A stretch of 64,000 nt of DNA from Streptomyces purpureus. GTDB taxonomy: Bacteria > Actinomycetota > Actinomycetes > Streptomycetales > Streptomycetaceae. This document shows positions 27,021-36,706 of this stretch, one piece after another (position 1 is the first letter of the stretch; each line of letters begins with the position of its first letter). The notes under the pieces are model-generated. The model did no database searches. It had not been told where the DNA came from and saw only the letters and a program-made list of their open reading frames with translations. The stretch covers positions 22,162 to 86,161 of the forward strand of contig NZ_BMQQ01000006.1 of assembly GCF_014648195.1 (NCBI RefSeq), read 5' to 3'. Position numbers and translations under genes: made by a program.

Positions 27021-28679
27021 TCAGTCCGTCCGCGTGGACGCCGACGATGCCGAGGACGTCGACGACGAAGCCGCCCCGGCGGACGAGGCCGACGCAGACG
27101 ACGACCCCGTTCCCGACGTCCACCCCGCCCCCGATGTCGACGCCCTCGGCGTCGAGCCGGAGGCCGACGACGGCGACGACGCCGTCCTGGGGCCGGCCGT
27201 CCGGCCGGAGGGCGGCTCGACCGAGCCGCGGCGCTGGCCGGGCGGCTTGCCCGTCTCCCGGGCCGGCTGTCGCTCGGTCGCCGGTGGCTTCGGGTACATC
27301 TGGCGCGGGCCGCCCTCCGGCGGGTCGCCCAGCGAGGACAGGGACTCCTTCGCCCGCGGCGCCAGCAGCGGCGAGAAGTGCGGATTGATCCGCAGCGCCT
27401 CACCGATGTGGCGGCGCGCCGCCCCGTACTCGCCGAGCGCACGCTCGACCTCCCCGCGGTGGTACGTGAACAGCGCGCTGCGCACCCCGCTCTCCGTCGC
27501 CCGCTTCGCGAACTCCAGCGCCTGCCGCGGCTCGCCCGCCTTCAGCAGCGCCCATCCGAGCGCGTCGGCCACCTCCACCGAACGGTGCTTGGCCCACAGG
27601 GTCCGCAGCCGCACCACGGCCGCCTCCGGATCGCCGTGGTCCGCCTCGAACCGGCCGAGGACCAGCGTGTCGTCGGCCCCGCCCGGGTTCCCCCGCCGCT
27701 GCCGGTCGTGCAGCACCGCGTACCGTTCCTGCGCGTCAGTGTCGAGCCCCAGCGACTCGTACAACTCCCCGGACTCCAGGGCGTACGACGCCAGCGGGAG
27801 CGCCCGCAGCGCGGCCTCGTAGTCGCGGAACGCCTCGTCCGTACGCCCCAGCGCCCCCAGTGCCCGGGCCCGGCCCGCCAGCGACGGGCCGTGGCCCGGC
27901 AGCAGCCGCAGCGCCGCGTCGTAGTTGTCGACCGCCTCGGCCAAATCGCCGCGCTCCCAGGCCAGTTCCCCCAGCCGGTGCAGGCATGCCGCCTTCTCGG
28001 CCGGGGTCGCCGCGCGCGCCACGGCCTCCGCAGCGGTGGCCGCCGCGTCCTCGCGCCAGCCCCGGTCCCGGTACGACTGCGCCGTCCGGGCCAGCACCGG
28101 TGACCCGGTGCGCAGCTTCCCCAGCTGCTCCACGGCCTCCCGCGCCGCCTTGTAGTTGCCCAGGCCGTTGTACGCCTCGAACAGCACCGGATACGCCGTC
28201 CACCGCTTCGGCTTCAACCGACGCGCCTGCTCCCCCCACCGCCACGCCGTCATGTAGTCGCCGCGCGCGTTGGCCAGCGCCCCGAGCCCCACCTGCGCGT
28301 CCACGTTCCCCTCCTCGGCCGGGAGCGCCGCCAGGGACCGGCGCAGCGCCCACTCCGCCCGCCGGAAACTCGCCGGTTCCCCGACGCGGGTGCCGCGCTC
28401 GGTGTACGCCGCGCCAAGCACCGCCCAGGACTCCTCGTCCTTGGGGTGCTTACTCAGCCACTTCTCCCGGTCGTCGATGAGCGCGGCCAGATCCGGCAGC
28501 GTCGCCTGCGCCCCGGAGGCCACCGCCGTCATCGCCCGCGCGGCCGGCCCCGGCGCCGGCGCGGGCACGTCCTGCACCATTCCGGGCACGAACATCAGAG
28601 CCGACCCCACCAGCACCGCGCCCGCCACCGAAACCAGGACCGTCCTTGTGACCGTTTCCGTCTTCATGGCGCTCTTCAT
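27021..28679 (-). CDS. TPR-repeat protein, membrane-anchored or exported
   Basis: 552 aa from ATG 28679 (ATG 28667 and 28721 are in-frame alternatives; 28667 is preceded by GAAGAG). An N-terminal hydrophobic segment (TVLVSVAGAVLVGSALMF) acts as signal or anchor. From about 75 to 450 the protein is a chain of tetratricopeptide repeats (e.g. HPKDEESWAVLGAAYTERG, GDLAEAVDNYDAALRLLPG). The last 100 residues are Pro/Ser/Ala-rich and disordered. Probably a protein-protein scaffold facing outside. Divergent from the FAD oxidase and convergent with hppD. No enzymatic domain. Confidence 0.88.
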   Translation of the reverse strand: MKSAMKTETVTRTVLVSVAGAVLVGSALMFVPGMVQDVPAPAPGPAARAMTAVASGAQATLPDLAALIDDREKWLSKHPKDEESWAVLGAAYTERGTRVGEPASFRRAEWALRRSLAALPAEEGNVDAQVGLGALANARGDYMTAWRWGEQARRLKPKRWTAYPVLFEAYNGLGNYKAAREAVEQLGKLRTGSPVLARTAQSYRDRGWREDAAATAAEAVARAATPAEKAACLHRLGELAWERGDLAEAVDNYDAALRLLPGHGPSLAGRARALGALGRTDEAFRDYEAALRALPLASYALESGELYESLGLDTDAQERYAVLHDRQRRGNPGGADDTLVLGRFEADHGDPEAAVVRLRTLWAKHRSVEVADALGWALLKAGEPRQALEFAKRATESGVRSALFTYHRGEVERALGEYGAARRHIGEALRINPHFSPLLAPRAKESLSSLGDPPEGGPRQMYPKPPATERQPARETGKPPGQRRGSVEPPSGRTAGPRTASSPSSASGSTPRASTSGAGWTSGTGSSSASASSAGAASSSTSSASSASTRTD

Positions 28680-28788
28680 GGCGCTCACTGTGCGTCGGTA
28701 CGAAGACCACACGAAGGCCACACTCCGCCCGGTGAAGCGGATCGGCCGACGGGTTCACACCGATGGCCCCCGGTGCCAGGCTGGGATC

Positions 28789-30168
28789 ATGGACGATCTC
28801 CTGGCACAGCTCCACGATCGGCTCCGTGCGGGCCTCCCGGCCGAAGCCCTCATCACCGACCCGGACGTCACCGCTTCGTACGCCCACGACATGGCGAGCT
28901 TCTGCGCGGCGGGCACCCCCGCCGTCGTGGTCCTCCCGCGCACCGTCGAGCAGGTCCAGCACGTCATGCGCACCGCCACCGCGCTGCGCGTCCCGGTCGT
29001 CCCGCAGGGCGCCCGCACCGGCCTGTCCGGCGCCGCCAACGCCTCCGACGGCTGCATCGTGCTCTCGCTCACCAAGATGGACCGGATCCTGGAGATCAGC
29101 CCGGTCGACCGGATCGCCGTGGTCGAACCGGGCGTCGTCAACGCCGTCCTCTCGCGCGCCGTCGGCGAACACGGCCTCTACTACCCGCCGGACCCCTCCA
29201 GCTGGGAGACCTGCACGATCGGCGGGAACATCGGGACCGCCTCCGGCGGCCTGTGCTGCGTCAAGTACGGCGTCACCGCCGAGTACGTCCTCGGGCTCGA
29301 CGTCGTCCTCGCCGACGGCCGGCTGATGTCCACCGGCCGCCGCACCGCCAAGGGCGTCGCCGGCTACGACCTCACCCGGCTCTTCGTCGGTTCCGAAGGC
29401 AGCCTCGGCATCGTTGTCAAAGCGGTGCTGGCGCTGCGCCCCAAGCCGCCCCGACAGCTCGTGCTCGCCGCCGAGTTCCCCTCCGCGGCCACCGCCTGCG
29501 ACGCCATTTGCGCGATCATGGAACGCGGTCACACGCCCTCACTCCTCGAACTGATGGACCGCACCACCATCCGCGCGGTCAACCAACTCGCCCACATGGG
29601 CCTGCCCGACACCACCGAGGCGCTGCTGCTCGCCGCCTTCGACACCCCGGACCCGACCGCCGACCTGCTCGCCGTCGGCGAGCTCTGCACCGCCCACGGA
29701 GCCACCCAGGTCGTCCCCGCCGAGGACGCGGCGGAGTCCGAACTGCTCCTCCAGGCGCGTCGGTTGTCGCTCACCGCGCTGGAGACCCTGAAACCCGCCA
29801 CCATGATCGACGACGTCTGCGTCCCCCGCTCCCAGCTCGCCGACATGATCGAGGGCACGTCCGCCGTCGCCGAGAAGTACGACCTCACCATCGGCCTGTG
29901 CGCCCACGCCGGCGACGGCAACACCCATCCCGTCGTCTGCTTCGACCACCACGACCCCGACGAGTCACGGCGCGCCCGCGAATCCTTCGACGAGATCATG
30001 GCCCTCGGTCTGGAACTCGGCGGGACCATCACCGGCGAACACGGCGTCGGTGTCCTGAAGAAGGAGTGGCTCGCCCGCGAACTCGGGCCCGTAGGGCTCG
30101 AACTCCAACGCGGCATCAAGCAGACCTTCGACCCGCTCGGGATCCTCAACCCCGGCAAACTCTTCTGA
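28789..30168 (+). CDS. FAD-linked oxidase (glycolate/D-lactate oxidase GlcD type)
   Basis: 459-aa flavoprotein of the vanillyl-alcohol-oxidase fold, oxidising a 2-hydroxy acid. The FAD-binding PCMH domain (about 35-215) contains PQGARTGLSGAAN and IGGNIGTASGG; the C-terminal cap domain carries HAGDGNTHP and GEHGVG, typical of GlcD and D-lactate dehydrogenase. The start is ATG 28789; the in-frame extension back to 28270 runs antisense through the TPR gene and is rejected. No clear ribosome site, so the transcript may be leaderless. It stands alone; the substrate (glycolate, D-lactate or other) is not decided by the sequence. Confidence 0.92.
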   Translation: MDDLLAQLHDRLRAGLPAEALITDPDVTASYAHDMASFCAAGTPAVVVLPRTVEQVQHVMRTATALRVPVVPQGARTGLSGAANASDGCIVLSLTKMDRILEISPVDRIAVVEPGVVNAVLSRAVGEHGLYYPPDPSSWETCTIGGNIGTASGGLCCVKYGVTAEYVLGLDVVLADGRLMSTGRRTAKGVAGYDLTRLFVGSEGSLGIVVKAVLALRPKPPRQLVLAAEFPSAATACDAICAIMERGHTPSLLELMDRTTIRAVNQLAHMGLPDTTEALLLAAFDTPDPTADLLAVGELCTAHGATQVVPAEDAAESELLLQARRLSLTALETLKPATMIDDVCVPRSQLADMIEGTSAVAEKYDLTIGLCAHAGDGNTHPVVCFDHHDPDESRRARESFDEIMALGLELGGTITGEHGVGVLKKEWLARELGPVGLELQRGIKQTFDPLGILNPGKLF

Positions 30169-30185
30169 CTCACCGCCCGCGGCCG

Positions 30186-30668
30186 TCAGACCTCGCCCTC
30201 CTGCGACTCGTCCGACGGCCACGGGTCGCTCAGCCACAGGTCGTCGGCGGCCGCCGGGGCGAGCAGCCGGGCCAGGCCGTCGTCGATCCCCAGCTGCTCC
30301 GACTCCGTACCCGGCTCGACGGTGACCAGCGTCCGCTCCAGCCACGCCGCGAGCTGAGCGGCCGGCGCCTCCAGCAGGGCGTCCCCATCGGGTGATGACA
30401 GCGCCATCAGGATGACGCTCTGCCCGTCCACTTTGGTGGGCCAGATCCGCACGTCTCCGTGACCGCACGGCCGGAACACCCCTTCGACGAGCAGCTCGCG
30501 GGCGAAGGTCCAGTTCACGGGGTGCTCGGAGCCGACGTGGAAGGTGATGTGGACCGCGTACGGATCGTCCACGCGGTAGGTCAGCCGGGCCGGTACGGGG
30601 ATGCTGCGCTCGGGCGAGAGCACCAGCTTCAGTTCCAGTTCGCGCTCCACCACGGTGTCCTGCTGCAT
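30186..30668 (-). CDS. ssgG: SsgA-like sporulation/cell-division protein, SsgG type
   Basis: 160 aa, an SALP-family protein unique to sporulating actinomycetes; SALPs place and time septum formation in aerial hyphae. Family features are visible: VPARLTYRVDDPYAVHITF, VNWTFARELL and GDVRIWPT. The position near hppD matches where ssgG lies in S. coelicolor (recalled), hence the symbol. ATG 30668 is preceded by GAGAGGAAG about 10 bp away; the upstream frame extension is rejected. Convergent with the FAD oxidase, 17 bp apart. Confidence 0.88.
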   Translation of the reverse strand: MQQDTVVERELELKLVLSPERSIPVPARLTYRVDDPYAVHITFHVGSEHPVNWTFARELLVEGVFRPCGHGDVRIWPTKVDGQSVILMALSSPDGDALLEAPAAQLAAWLERTLVTVEPGTESEQLGIDDGLARLLAPAAADDLWLSDPWPSDESQEGEV

Positions 30669-30928
30669 GAGCCTGCCACTTCCTCTCGGGTACGGGGCCC
30701 AGGAGCGGGCCGTACTGGAGAGAGCGGCTTGCCCGCCGGTCATGACGCGACTTCCGCGAAAAACTTCTCACTACTTTCCGTGACCGGTCCGTCGCCTGAT
30801 CGTGGCCTTCGGGCGTCGCTCGTACGCGGGGCTTTCTGTCAAGCTCCTTGTTCCCGGGCTCACGTTCTTCGTTACTGTCCTCCTTGGCCCGGCGGAGACG
30901 CATCGTGTGAGTGAACGGAGATGGGGCA

Positions 30929-32284
30929 GTGGCTACGCCTCCAGGTGACGGCGGGAACGCACCCCGGGAAGGGTATTACCCGGATCCTTCCATTCCCGGA
31001 TATGTCCGGTACTGGAACGGTGCCGCCTGGGTGCCGGGCACCAGCAGGCCCGCACCCAAGGACGGCGAGGGCATGCCCACGCCGCCCCCGGCGGCCGTGT
31101 CCGCCCCGGTGCCGGCCCCGGCGCCCGCGCCCGCCCCGGCTCCCTCGGTCGAGGAGACCGGGCCGATGTTCTTCGACGAGCTGGAGGAGGAACCGGCCGC
31201 GGAGACCCGGCCCGAGCCCGCCTCCGCCTGGCAGGCGGACACGGCCCGCCAGACCGGCTTCGGCGGCGACCGCGACCGTCGGGTCTCCTGGGGCGCCCCC
31301 GAACCGCAGGAGCCCGCCCCCACCTCGGCCGACCCCCGCCGCCCGGCCTCCGCATCCGCTCCCGCCGCCCGGGAGTCCGAGCGGTCCGTTGACCCGACGG
31401 GCGGGCAGCTGCCGGGCGTGCGGCAGGTGGAGTCGCGCACGCCCGAGCCGCAGCCGGACGGCGGCACGATGACCATCCGCGCGATGAGCCCCCAGCCCCA
31501 GCCGGCCCCCCGGACCCAGCAGCCCGAGCCGCAGCCTTTGCCCCGGCCGCGCCCGCAGCCGCAGGTCCCGGCCCAGGCCCACCCGCAGCCCCAGCCGGCG
31601 CCGCAGCCCGCCGAGCCGCAGACGCCGGTCACCCAGGGCCCTGGCGGCGGCGCGGCCTCCTGGGCGCAGCAGGTCCACCAGCTGGCCCAGCCCGACCCCC
31701 AGCCCCAGCCTCAGGTGCGGGTGCAGCAGCCCCAGACGCCCGTCATGCCCTGGAAGCCGCCGGTCGAGGACCCCTTCCTCAAGGCCGCCCAGGCGCAGGC
31801 CGCCGCCCGCCCCGCCGCCCTCGGCAAGCGGCTCGCGGCGCGGCTCATCGACACCGTCGTCCTCGGCGCGGCGGTCGGCGCCGTCTCCGTCCCCTTCGTC
31901 CTCCAGGCGCTCGACCACATCAACGGCAAGATCGAGGCGGCCAAGCAGTCGGGTGTGACCGTGCAGGTCTGGCTCGTCGACTCCACCACCTCCGTCCACT
32001 TCGGCATCGCCCTGGCCGCCCTGCTCGTCCTCGGGGTGCTGTACGAAGCGGTGCCCACCGCCAAATGGGGCCGTACGCTCGGCAAGAAGCTCTGCGGTAT
32101 CGAGGTGCGCGACATCGAGGCGCACGAGCCGCCCACCTTCGGCGCCGCGCTGCGCCGCTGGCTGGTCTACAGCGTGCTCGGCCTGCTGGTGCTGGGCGTC
32201 CTGAACGTCCTGTGGTGTCTCTTCGACCGGCCCTGGCGCCAGTGCTGGCACGACAAGGCGGCCCGCACCTTCGTGGCCGGCTAG
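30929..32284 (+). CDS. DUF2510-RDD membrane protein with long Pro/Gln linker
   Basis: 451 aa. The N-terminal DUF2510-type motif (GYYPDPSIPGYVRYWNGAAW, about 15-34) is followed by a 230-residue Pro/Gln/Ala-rich disordered linker and a C-terminal RDD domain (about 300-450) with three hydrophobic helices and the Arg-Asp pair (KRLAARLIDTVVL). GTG 30929 with GGAG 8 bp upstream is preferred over GTG 30911. The next gene is another RDD protein 73 bp downstream. RDD proteins are small transporters or membrane organisers; the specific role is unknown. Confidence 0.88.
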   Translation: MATPPGDGGNAPREGYYPDPSIPGYVRYWNGAAWVPGTSRPAPKDGEGMPTPPPAAVSAPVPAPAPAPAPAPSVEETGPMFFDELEEEPAAETRPEPASAWQADTARQTGFGGDRDRRVSWGAPEPQEPAPTSADPRRPASASAPAARESERSVDPTGGQLPGVRQVESRTPEPQPDGGTMTIRAMSPQPQPAPRTQQPEPQPLPRPRPQPQVPAQAHPQPQPAPQPAEPQTPVTQGPGGGAASWAQQVHQLAQPDPQPQPQVRVQQPQTPVMPWKPPVEDPFLKAAQAQAAARPAALGKRLAARLIDTVVLGAAVGAVSVPFVLQALDHINGKIEAAKQSGVTVQVWLVDSTTSVHFGIALAALLVLGVLYEAVPTAKWGRTLGKKLCGIEVRDIEAHEPPTFGAALRRWLVYSVLGLLVLGVLNVLWCLFDRPWRQCWHDKAARTFVAG

Positions 32285-32357
32285 CCCCCGGGGGAGGGGT
32301 CCCCCGAACGGCATACGCGCCGTTGCGGGCCCCTGCCCGCCGGGGTGCACTGCCCCC

Positions 32358-33131
32358 ATGAGCAACGATCAGCCGCCGTCAGGCCAGCCGCCCGAGGACG
32401 ATCCGTTCCGCAAGAGGCCCCAGGAGCCTCCGCCGCCGTCCGGGGGCTCCGAACCACCGCCCCCGACGGGCCCGCCCGGGGGTACGCCGCCCCCCGAGGG
32501 CCCGCCGCCCGGCTCCCCGTACGGCTCACCGCCCCCGGGTGAACCCCCGCCCGGCTCCCCCTACGGCGGCTCCCCGTACGACAACGCCCCCCCGCCCCCA
32601 CCGCCGTACGGCTCCTACGGAGGCGGCGGCTACGGCGGCACCGATCCGCTCTCCGGGATGCCGCCGCTCGCCGACACGGGCAAGCGGATCGTGGCCAGGT
32701 TCATCGACTGGCTGATCATCACCATTCCGCTGGCGCTCATCGGCATCCCGTTCGACATCTACGGGCGGGTCACGGAGGAGACCGACGACTTCGGCGACGC
32801 CATCGCGACGTACAACGGCGGCACCCAGCTCGTCTTCCAGCTGATCTCGATCGTGGCGTACATCGCCTACGACACCGTGCTGACCGCCAAGAACGGACAG
32901 ACCCTCGGCAAGCGGCTGATGAAGCTGCGGACCGCGATGCTCAACGACGGCTCCACGCCGCCGATGAACGCCTCGCTCGTCCGCGCGCTCGTGCTGTGGC
33001 TGCCCGCGCTGATCTGCTGCGCCTGCCTGTGGCCGCTGCTGATCCTCGTCCTGATCGTGGTCGACAAGCCCTACAAGCAGGGCCTGCACGACAAGGCCGC
33101 CAAGACGGTGGTGGTGTCAACGACGCAGTGA
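32358..33131 (+). CDS. RDD-family membrane protein with Pro-rich N-terminus
   Basis: 257 aa. The first 110 residues are Pro/Gly-rich with PYGS/PYGG repeats, then a C-terminal RDD domain (GKRIVARFIDWLIITIPLAL) with three to four transmembrane helices and a cytoplasmic tail. Paralogue of the preceding gene without DUF2510. The start at ATG 32358 has no ribosome site but lies a few bases after a weak -10-like TGCACT, so it may be leaderless or coupled. Its 3' end overlaps the convergent small membrane protein by 15 bp. Confidence 0.88.
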   Translation: MSNDQPPSGQPPEDDPFRKRPQEPPPPSGGSEPPPPTGPPGGTPPPEGPPPGSPYGSPPPGEPPPGSPYGGSPYDNAPPPPPPYGSYGGGGYGGTDPLSGMPPLADTGKRIVARFIDWLIITIPLALIGIPFDIYGRVTEETDDFGDAIATYNGGTQLVFQLISIVAYIAYDTVLTAKNGQTLGKRLMKLRTAMLNDGSTPPMNASLVRALVLWLPALICCACLWPLLILVLIVVDKPYKQGLHDKAAKTVVVSTTQ

Positions 33132-33434
33132 GTGCTCACTGATGCGGCTGTCGGTGCCCGCGGCCGACCGGGGCCGCGGAGAGGGTATCCGGCTCCCTTG
33201 AGGCCGGGACGCGGAGGCGGCGGAGTGGTCCTTCTCGGAGGACCGGTCCGCCGCTTTCCTCCTGCCCGGCAGGGGGACGGTCATCGCGACCAGCAGCCCG
33301 AGCAGGAGCGCCGCGACACCGATGACCGCGACGCCGACGCCCGTCGTCGTACCGAAGAGCAGAAGCATGGCGACGGTCGAGAAGACGACGGTGGCCGAAC
33401 CGTAGGCGAGCTGTGCGGCAGTCGGACGCGGCAT
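33117..33434 (-). CDS. Small two-helix membrane protein
   Basis: 105 aa with two adjacent hydrophobic segments (about 9-28 and 32-50) and a charged Ser/Arg-rich cytoplasmic tail. No family recognised. ATG 33434 follows GAGG at a somewhat long distance. The last 15 bp overlap the convergent RDD gene. It may work with the RDD proteins, but only proximity suggests this. Confidence 0.6.
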   Translation of the reverse strand: MPRPTAAQLAYGSATVVFSTVAMLLLFGTTTGVGVAVIGVAALLLGLLVAMTVPLPGRRKAADRSSEKDHSAASASRPQGSRIPSPRPRSAAGTDSRISEHSLRR

Positions 33435-33820
33435 GACGGATTCCGTCCTCGAAGCAACGTATACGGGGTGTCTCGCACCTGGGTCGCACTGACAAACGAC
33501 TCTACGACGGTGGATGCCCGAGAGGAACCGGTAGTAAGCGTGACCTAACCCACGGTACCGGTGCATGAGGGGCGCGCAGGAGCACCGTCCCCCTCGACGC
33601 GCCCGTGTGATGCGCCCGTTCGGCGTTCGTATGACGTTTCCCGACTGTCCGTATATCGGAAACGCCGTTCTGCATAGTGTAGTTGGCCTGTTCAAGTCAA
33701 GGTCTGTCTTTTCCCGTGAAACTCCGGTCGAATGTCGTCACTTGTGACGCGCGTTTCCGACCTGCGGACATCACCCCACCCCCGGTCCGCGGATGCGGGC
33801 GCCGGGGAGGACAACATCAA
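33435..33820. other. Intergenic regulatory region upstream of the M6 protease
   Basis: 386 bp between the divergent small membrane protein and the protease gene. It is AT-richer than flanking DNA around 33630-33750. A 12-bp dyad GTCACTTGTGAC sits at 33737-33748, and GTTTCC...GGAAAC forms a wider inverted repeat near 33636-33663. Both are plausible operators for a secreted-protease gene, which is normally growth-phase controlled. GGGGAGG at 33804-33810 is the ribosome site. Confidence 0.45.
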
Positions 33821-36262
33821 GTGAGCAACAGACGACGGGCGATGAGAGCGTCCGCGGTCTTCGTGGCCCTCGCGACCACCGCCGCCACGGCCTCGGCCCT
33901 GACCACGGCTCAGGCCGACAACCACGTCTCCGCCCCCACCGCGATCGAGCGCCATGACCCGGCGCCGGGGGCACACCACCACGACAAGACGGCGGTCGAC
34001 CACGACCTCGAGGGTCCGTTCAGCAAGCAGCGCGAGCAGCAGCGCAAGGCGGCCCTGGAGAAGGTGCTCAGCGGCGAGTCCAAGGTGGAGCGCCGCGGCG
34101 GCTCCCAGGTCGTGAAGCTCGACGCCAAGAAGTACGTCGAGCTCGGCCGCGAGAAGACCGACAAGATCTTCACGATCCTGGTCGAGTTCGGCGACAAGGT
34201 GGACAACACCACCATGGTCGACCGCAAGGACGACGAAACGGACGAGCCCAAGCCGAAGTTCGGCGGCACGCCCGGCCCGCTGCACAACAAGATAGCCAAG
34301 CCCGACCGCGCGGTGGACAACTCCACGGCCTGGCAGGCGGACTACAACCGGCAGCACTTCCAGGACCTCTACTTCGGCACCGGCAAGGACAAGAAGGGCA
34401 AGCCGAAGCAGTCCCTGAAGACCTACTACGAGCGCACCTCCTCCGGCCGCTACTCGGTCGACGGCGCCGTCTCCGACTGGGTCAAGGTCGACTACAACGA
34501 GGCCCGGTACGGCTCCAACTACTGCGGCAACAGCAACTGTTCCAACGTCTGGGACGCGGTCCGCGACGGCGTCACCGCCTGGGTCGCCGACCAGAAGGCC
34601 AAGGGCCGCACCGACGCCCAGATCAAGGCCGACATGGCCAAGTACGACCTCTGGGACCGCTACGACTTCGACGGCGACGGCAACTTCAACGAAGCCGACG
34701 GCTACATCGACCACTTCCAGATCGTGCACGCCGGCGAGGACGAGTCCGCGGGCGGCGGCGCCCAGGGCGGCGACGCGCTGTGGGCCCACCGCTGGTACGC
34801 GTACGGCACCGACGCCGGCAAGACCGGCCCGGCGCACAACAAGGCCGGCGGCACCCAGATCGGCTCCACCGGCATCTGGGTCGGCGACTACACCATGCAG
34901 CCCGAGAACGGCGGCCTCGGTGTCTTCGCCCACGAGTACGGCCACGACCTGGGCCTGCCCGACCTGTACGACACCTCGGGCAAGAAGGGCGCCGAGAACT
35001 CGGTCGGCTTCTGGTCCCTGATGTCGGCCGGCTCCTGGCTCGGCACCGGCAAGGACGCCATCGGCGACCTGCCCGGCGACATGACCTCCTGGGACAAGCT
35101 CCAGCTCGGCTGGCTGAACTACACCAAGGTCTCCAACGACCAGCGTGCCAAGAAGTCCACGCACAAGCTGGGTGTCTCGGAGTACAACACCAAGAACCCG
35201 CAGGCACTCGTCGTCGAGCTGCCGAAGAAGAAGGTCACCACCGACGTCGTGCAGCCCGCCGAGGGCGCCACCCAGTGGTGGAGCGACATGGGTGACGACC
35301 TCAAGAACACCCTCACCCGCTCCGTCGACCTCACCGGCAAGTCCAAGGCCGAGCTCTCGCTGAGCGGTTGGTACGACATCGAGCTGGACTACGACTACCT
35401 CTACACAGAGGTGTCGACGGACGGCGGCGCCAAGTGGACCGCGCTGGACGGCACCGCCGACGGCAAGGCCCTGCCGCGTGACGCCAGCGGCGCCCCCGCG
35501 CTGACCGACGTCTCCGGCGCGTACAAGAAGCTCGTCTTCCCGCTGGACGCCTACGCCGACAAGAAGATCGACCTCCGCTTCCGCTACCAGACCGACGGCG
35601 GCGCGGGCGGCAAGGGCTTCGCGGCCGACGCCATCCAGATCACCGCCGACGGCGCCGCGCTCTTCACCGACGGCGCCGAGAACGGCGACAACGGCTGGAC
35701 CGCGAAGGGCTTCTCCCGGATCGGCAAGGGCTTCACCAAGGAGTACGAGCAGTACTACCTGGCCGAGAACCGCCAGTACGTCTCTTACGACGCCACCCTC
35801 AAGGTCGGCCCGTACAACTTCGGCTTCGCCGGTGACAAGGCCAGCTGGGTCGAGCACTACCCGTACCAGACCGGTCTGCTGGTCTGGCTGTGGGACACCT
35901 CCCAGAAGGACAACAACACCGCCGTCCATCACGGCTCGGGCCTGATCCTGCCGATCGACGCCCACGCCAAGCCGATGAAGTGGAAGGACGGCTCGCTCCT
36001 GCGCAACAAGATCCAGCCGTTCGACGCGCCGTTCAGCCGCTACGCCACGGACAGCTTCACGCTCCACAAGGCGGGCGTCCCGCTGCGGATCAAGCCGCAG
36101 GCCGGCAACCCGGTCTTCGACGACCGCAAGGGCGTCTACTGGCACGCCGAGAACCCGCAGGGCAGCGTTCAGGTAACTGACACCAACACCAAGATCGCGA
36201 TCGTCCAGCAGCCGCGCAACGGCCAGACGATCACCGTCCAGGTGGGTCCCTCGACCAAGTAA
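33821..36262 (+). CDS. Secreted M6 metalloprotease (immune inhibitor A family)
   Basis: 813 aa from GTG 33821. A Sec signal peptide (basic start, hydrophobic core, AQA-type end near 35), a propeptide, then the M6 catalytic domain with zinc motif HEYGHDLGLPD (His371, Glu372, His375). The C-terminal half contains a MAM/VEG-like beta domain, as in immune inhibitor A. It degrades extracellular proteins. The upstream in-frame extension to 33683 is rejected for lack of a ribosome site. A strong terminator follows. Confidence 0.93.
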   Translation: MSNRRRAMRASAVFVALATTAATASALTTAQADNHVSAPTAIERHDPAPGAHHHDKTAVDHDLEGPFSKQREQQRKAALEKVLSGESKVERRGGSQVVKLDAKKYVELGREKTDKIFTILVEFGDKVDNTTMVDRKDDETDEPKPKFGGTPGPLHNKIAKPDRAVDNSTAWQADYNRQHFQDLYFGTGKDKKGKPKQSLKTYYERTSSGRYSVDGAVSDWVKVDYNEARYGSNYCGNSNCSNVWDAVRDGVTAWVADQKAKGRTDAQIKADMAKYDLWDRYDFDGDGNFNEADGYIDHFQIVHAGEDESAGGGAQGGDALWAHRWYAYGTDAGKTGPAHNKAGGTQIGSTGIWVGDYTMQPENGGLGVFAHEYGHDLGLPDLYDTSGKKGAENSVGFWSLMSAGSWLGTGKDAIGDLPGDMTSWDKLQLGWLNYTKVSNDQRAKKSTHKLGVSEYNTKNPQALVVELPKKKVTTDVVQPAEGATQWWSDMGDDLKNTLTRSVDLTGKSKAELSLSGWYDIELDYDYLYTEVSTDGGAKWTALDGTADGKALPRDASGAPALTDVSGAYKKLVFPLDAYADKKIDLRFRYQTDGGAGGKGFAADAIQITADGAALFTDGAENGDNGWTAKGFSRIGKGFTKEYEQYYLAENRQYVSYDATLKVGPYNFGFAGDKASWVEHYPYQTGLLVWLWDTSQKDNNTAVHHGSGLILPIDAHAKPMKWKDGSLLRNKIQPFDAPFSRYATDSFTLHKAGVPLRIKPQAGNPVFDDRKGVYWHAENPQGSVQVTDTNTKIAIVQQPRNGQTITVQVGPSTK

Positions 36263-36287
36263 AAGGCATAACCGCAGGTCAAAGCAT

Positions 36288-36323
36288 GATCGGCCGTCGC
36301 CCTCTAGCGGGCGGCGGCCGATC
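36288..36323 (+). terminator. Terminator of the M6 protease gene
   Basis: Near-perfect GC-rich inverted repeat (arms GATCGGCCG.CGCCC) ending in GTGTTTA, 25 bp after the protease stop. Confidence 0.8.
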
Positions 36324-36385
36324 GTGTTTAGGTGCGTGCTACGAGGTTCTTATTGACACGCCATCTCACGGGGGAGTGGTTCCGC

Positions 36386-36691
36386 ATGCCCGGCGGAGGG
36401 TTCTGCAAGCTGCCGAACGGCAGCGTGGTCGTCGCGCTCAGCCTGCCGAGCCCGGTCGAGGACGGCGGCACGGTCCGCTTCCTGGTCCACGCCGTCAACC
36501 GCGCCCGCGCCCTGACCAGGCTGCGGAACCTGGGCCTGCGCGCCGTCTACCTGCGCGGCAACGCCGAACCCCCGACCCCGGACGAGGTCACCGCCGTGCT
36601 CCACCACCCGGACGGCCTGCTGTGGCGCTCCAGCCCCGGCCTGGCCGACGAGCTCTGGCACCCCATACGCGCCCTGCTGCCCCAGCCCTGA
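36386..36691 (+). CDS. Hypothetical protein (101 aa)
   Basis: 101 aa from ATG 36386 with GGGGGAG 9 bp upstream; TTG 36353 or GTG 36332 would add 11-18 residues. No signal peptide or transmembrane segment. A beta-rich start (GGGFCKLPNGSVVVALSL) is followed by a helical middle. No family recognised. It lies between the protease terminator and the convergent pncA, 15 bp from its stop. Confidence 0.7.
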   Translation: MPGGGFCKLPNGSVVVALSLPSPVEDGGTVRFLVHAVNRARALTRLRNLGLRAVYLRGNAEPPTPDEVTAVLHHPDGLLWRSSPGLADELWHPIRALLPQP

Positions 36692-36706
36692 GCCCGGCCC
36701 TGAGGG

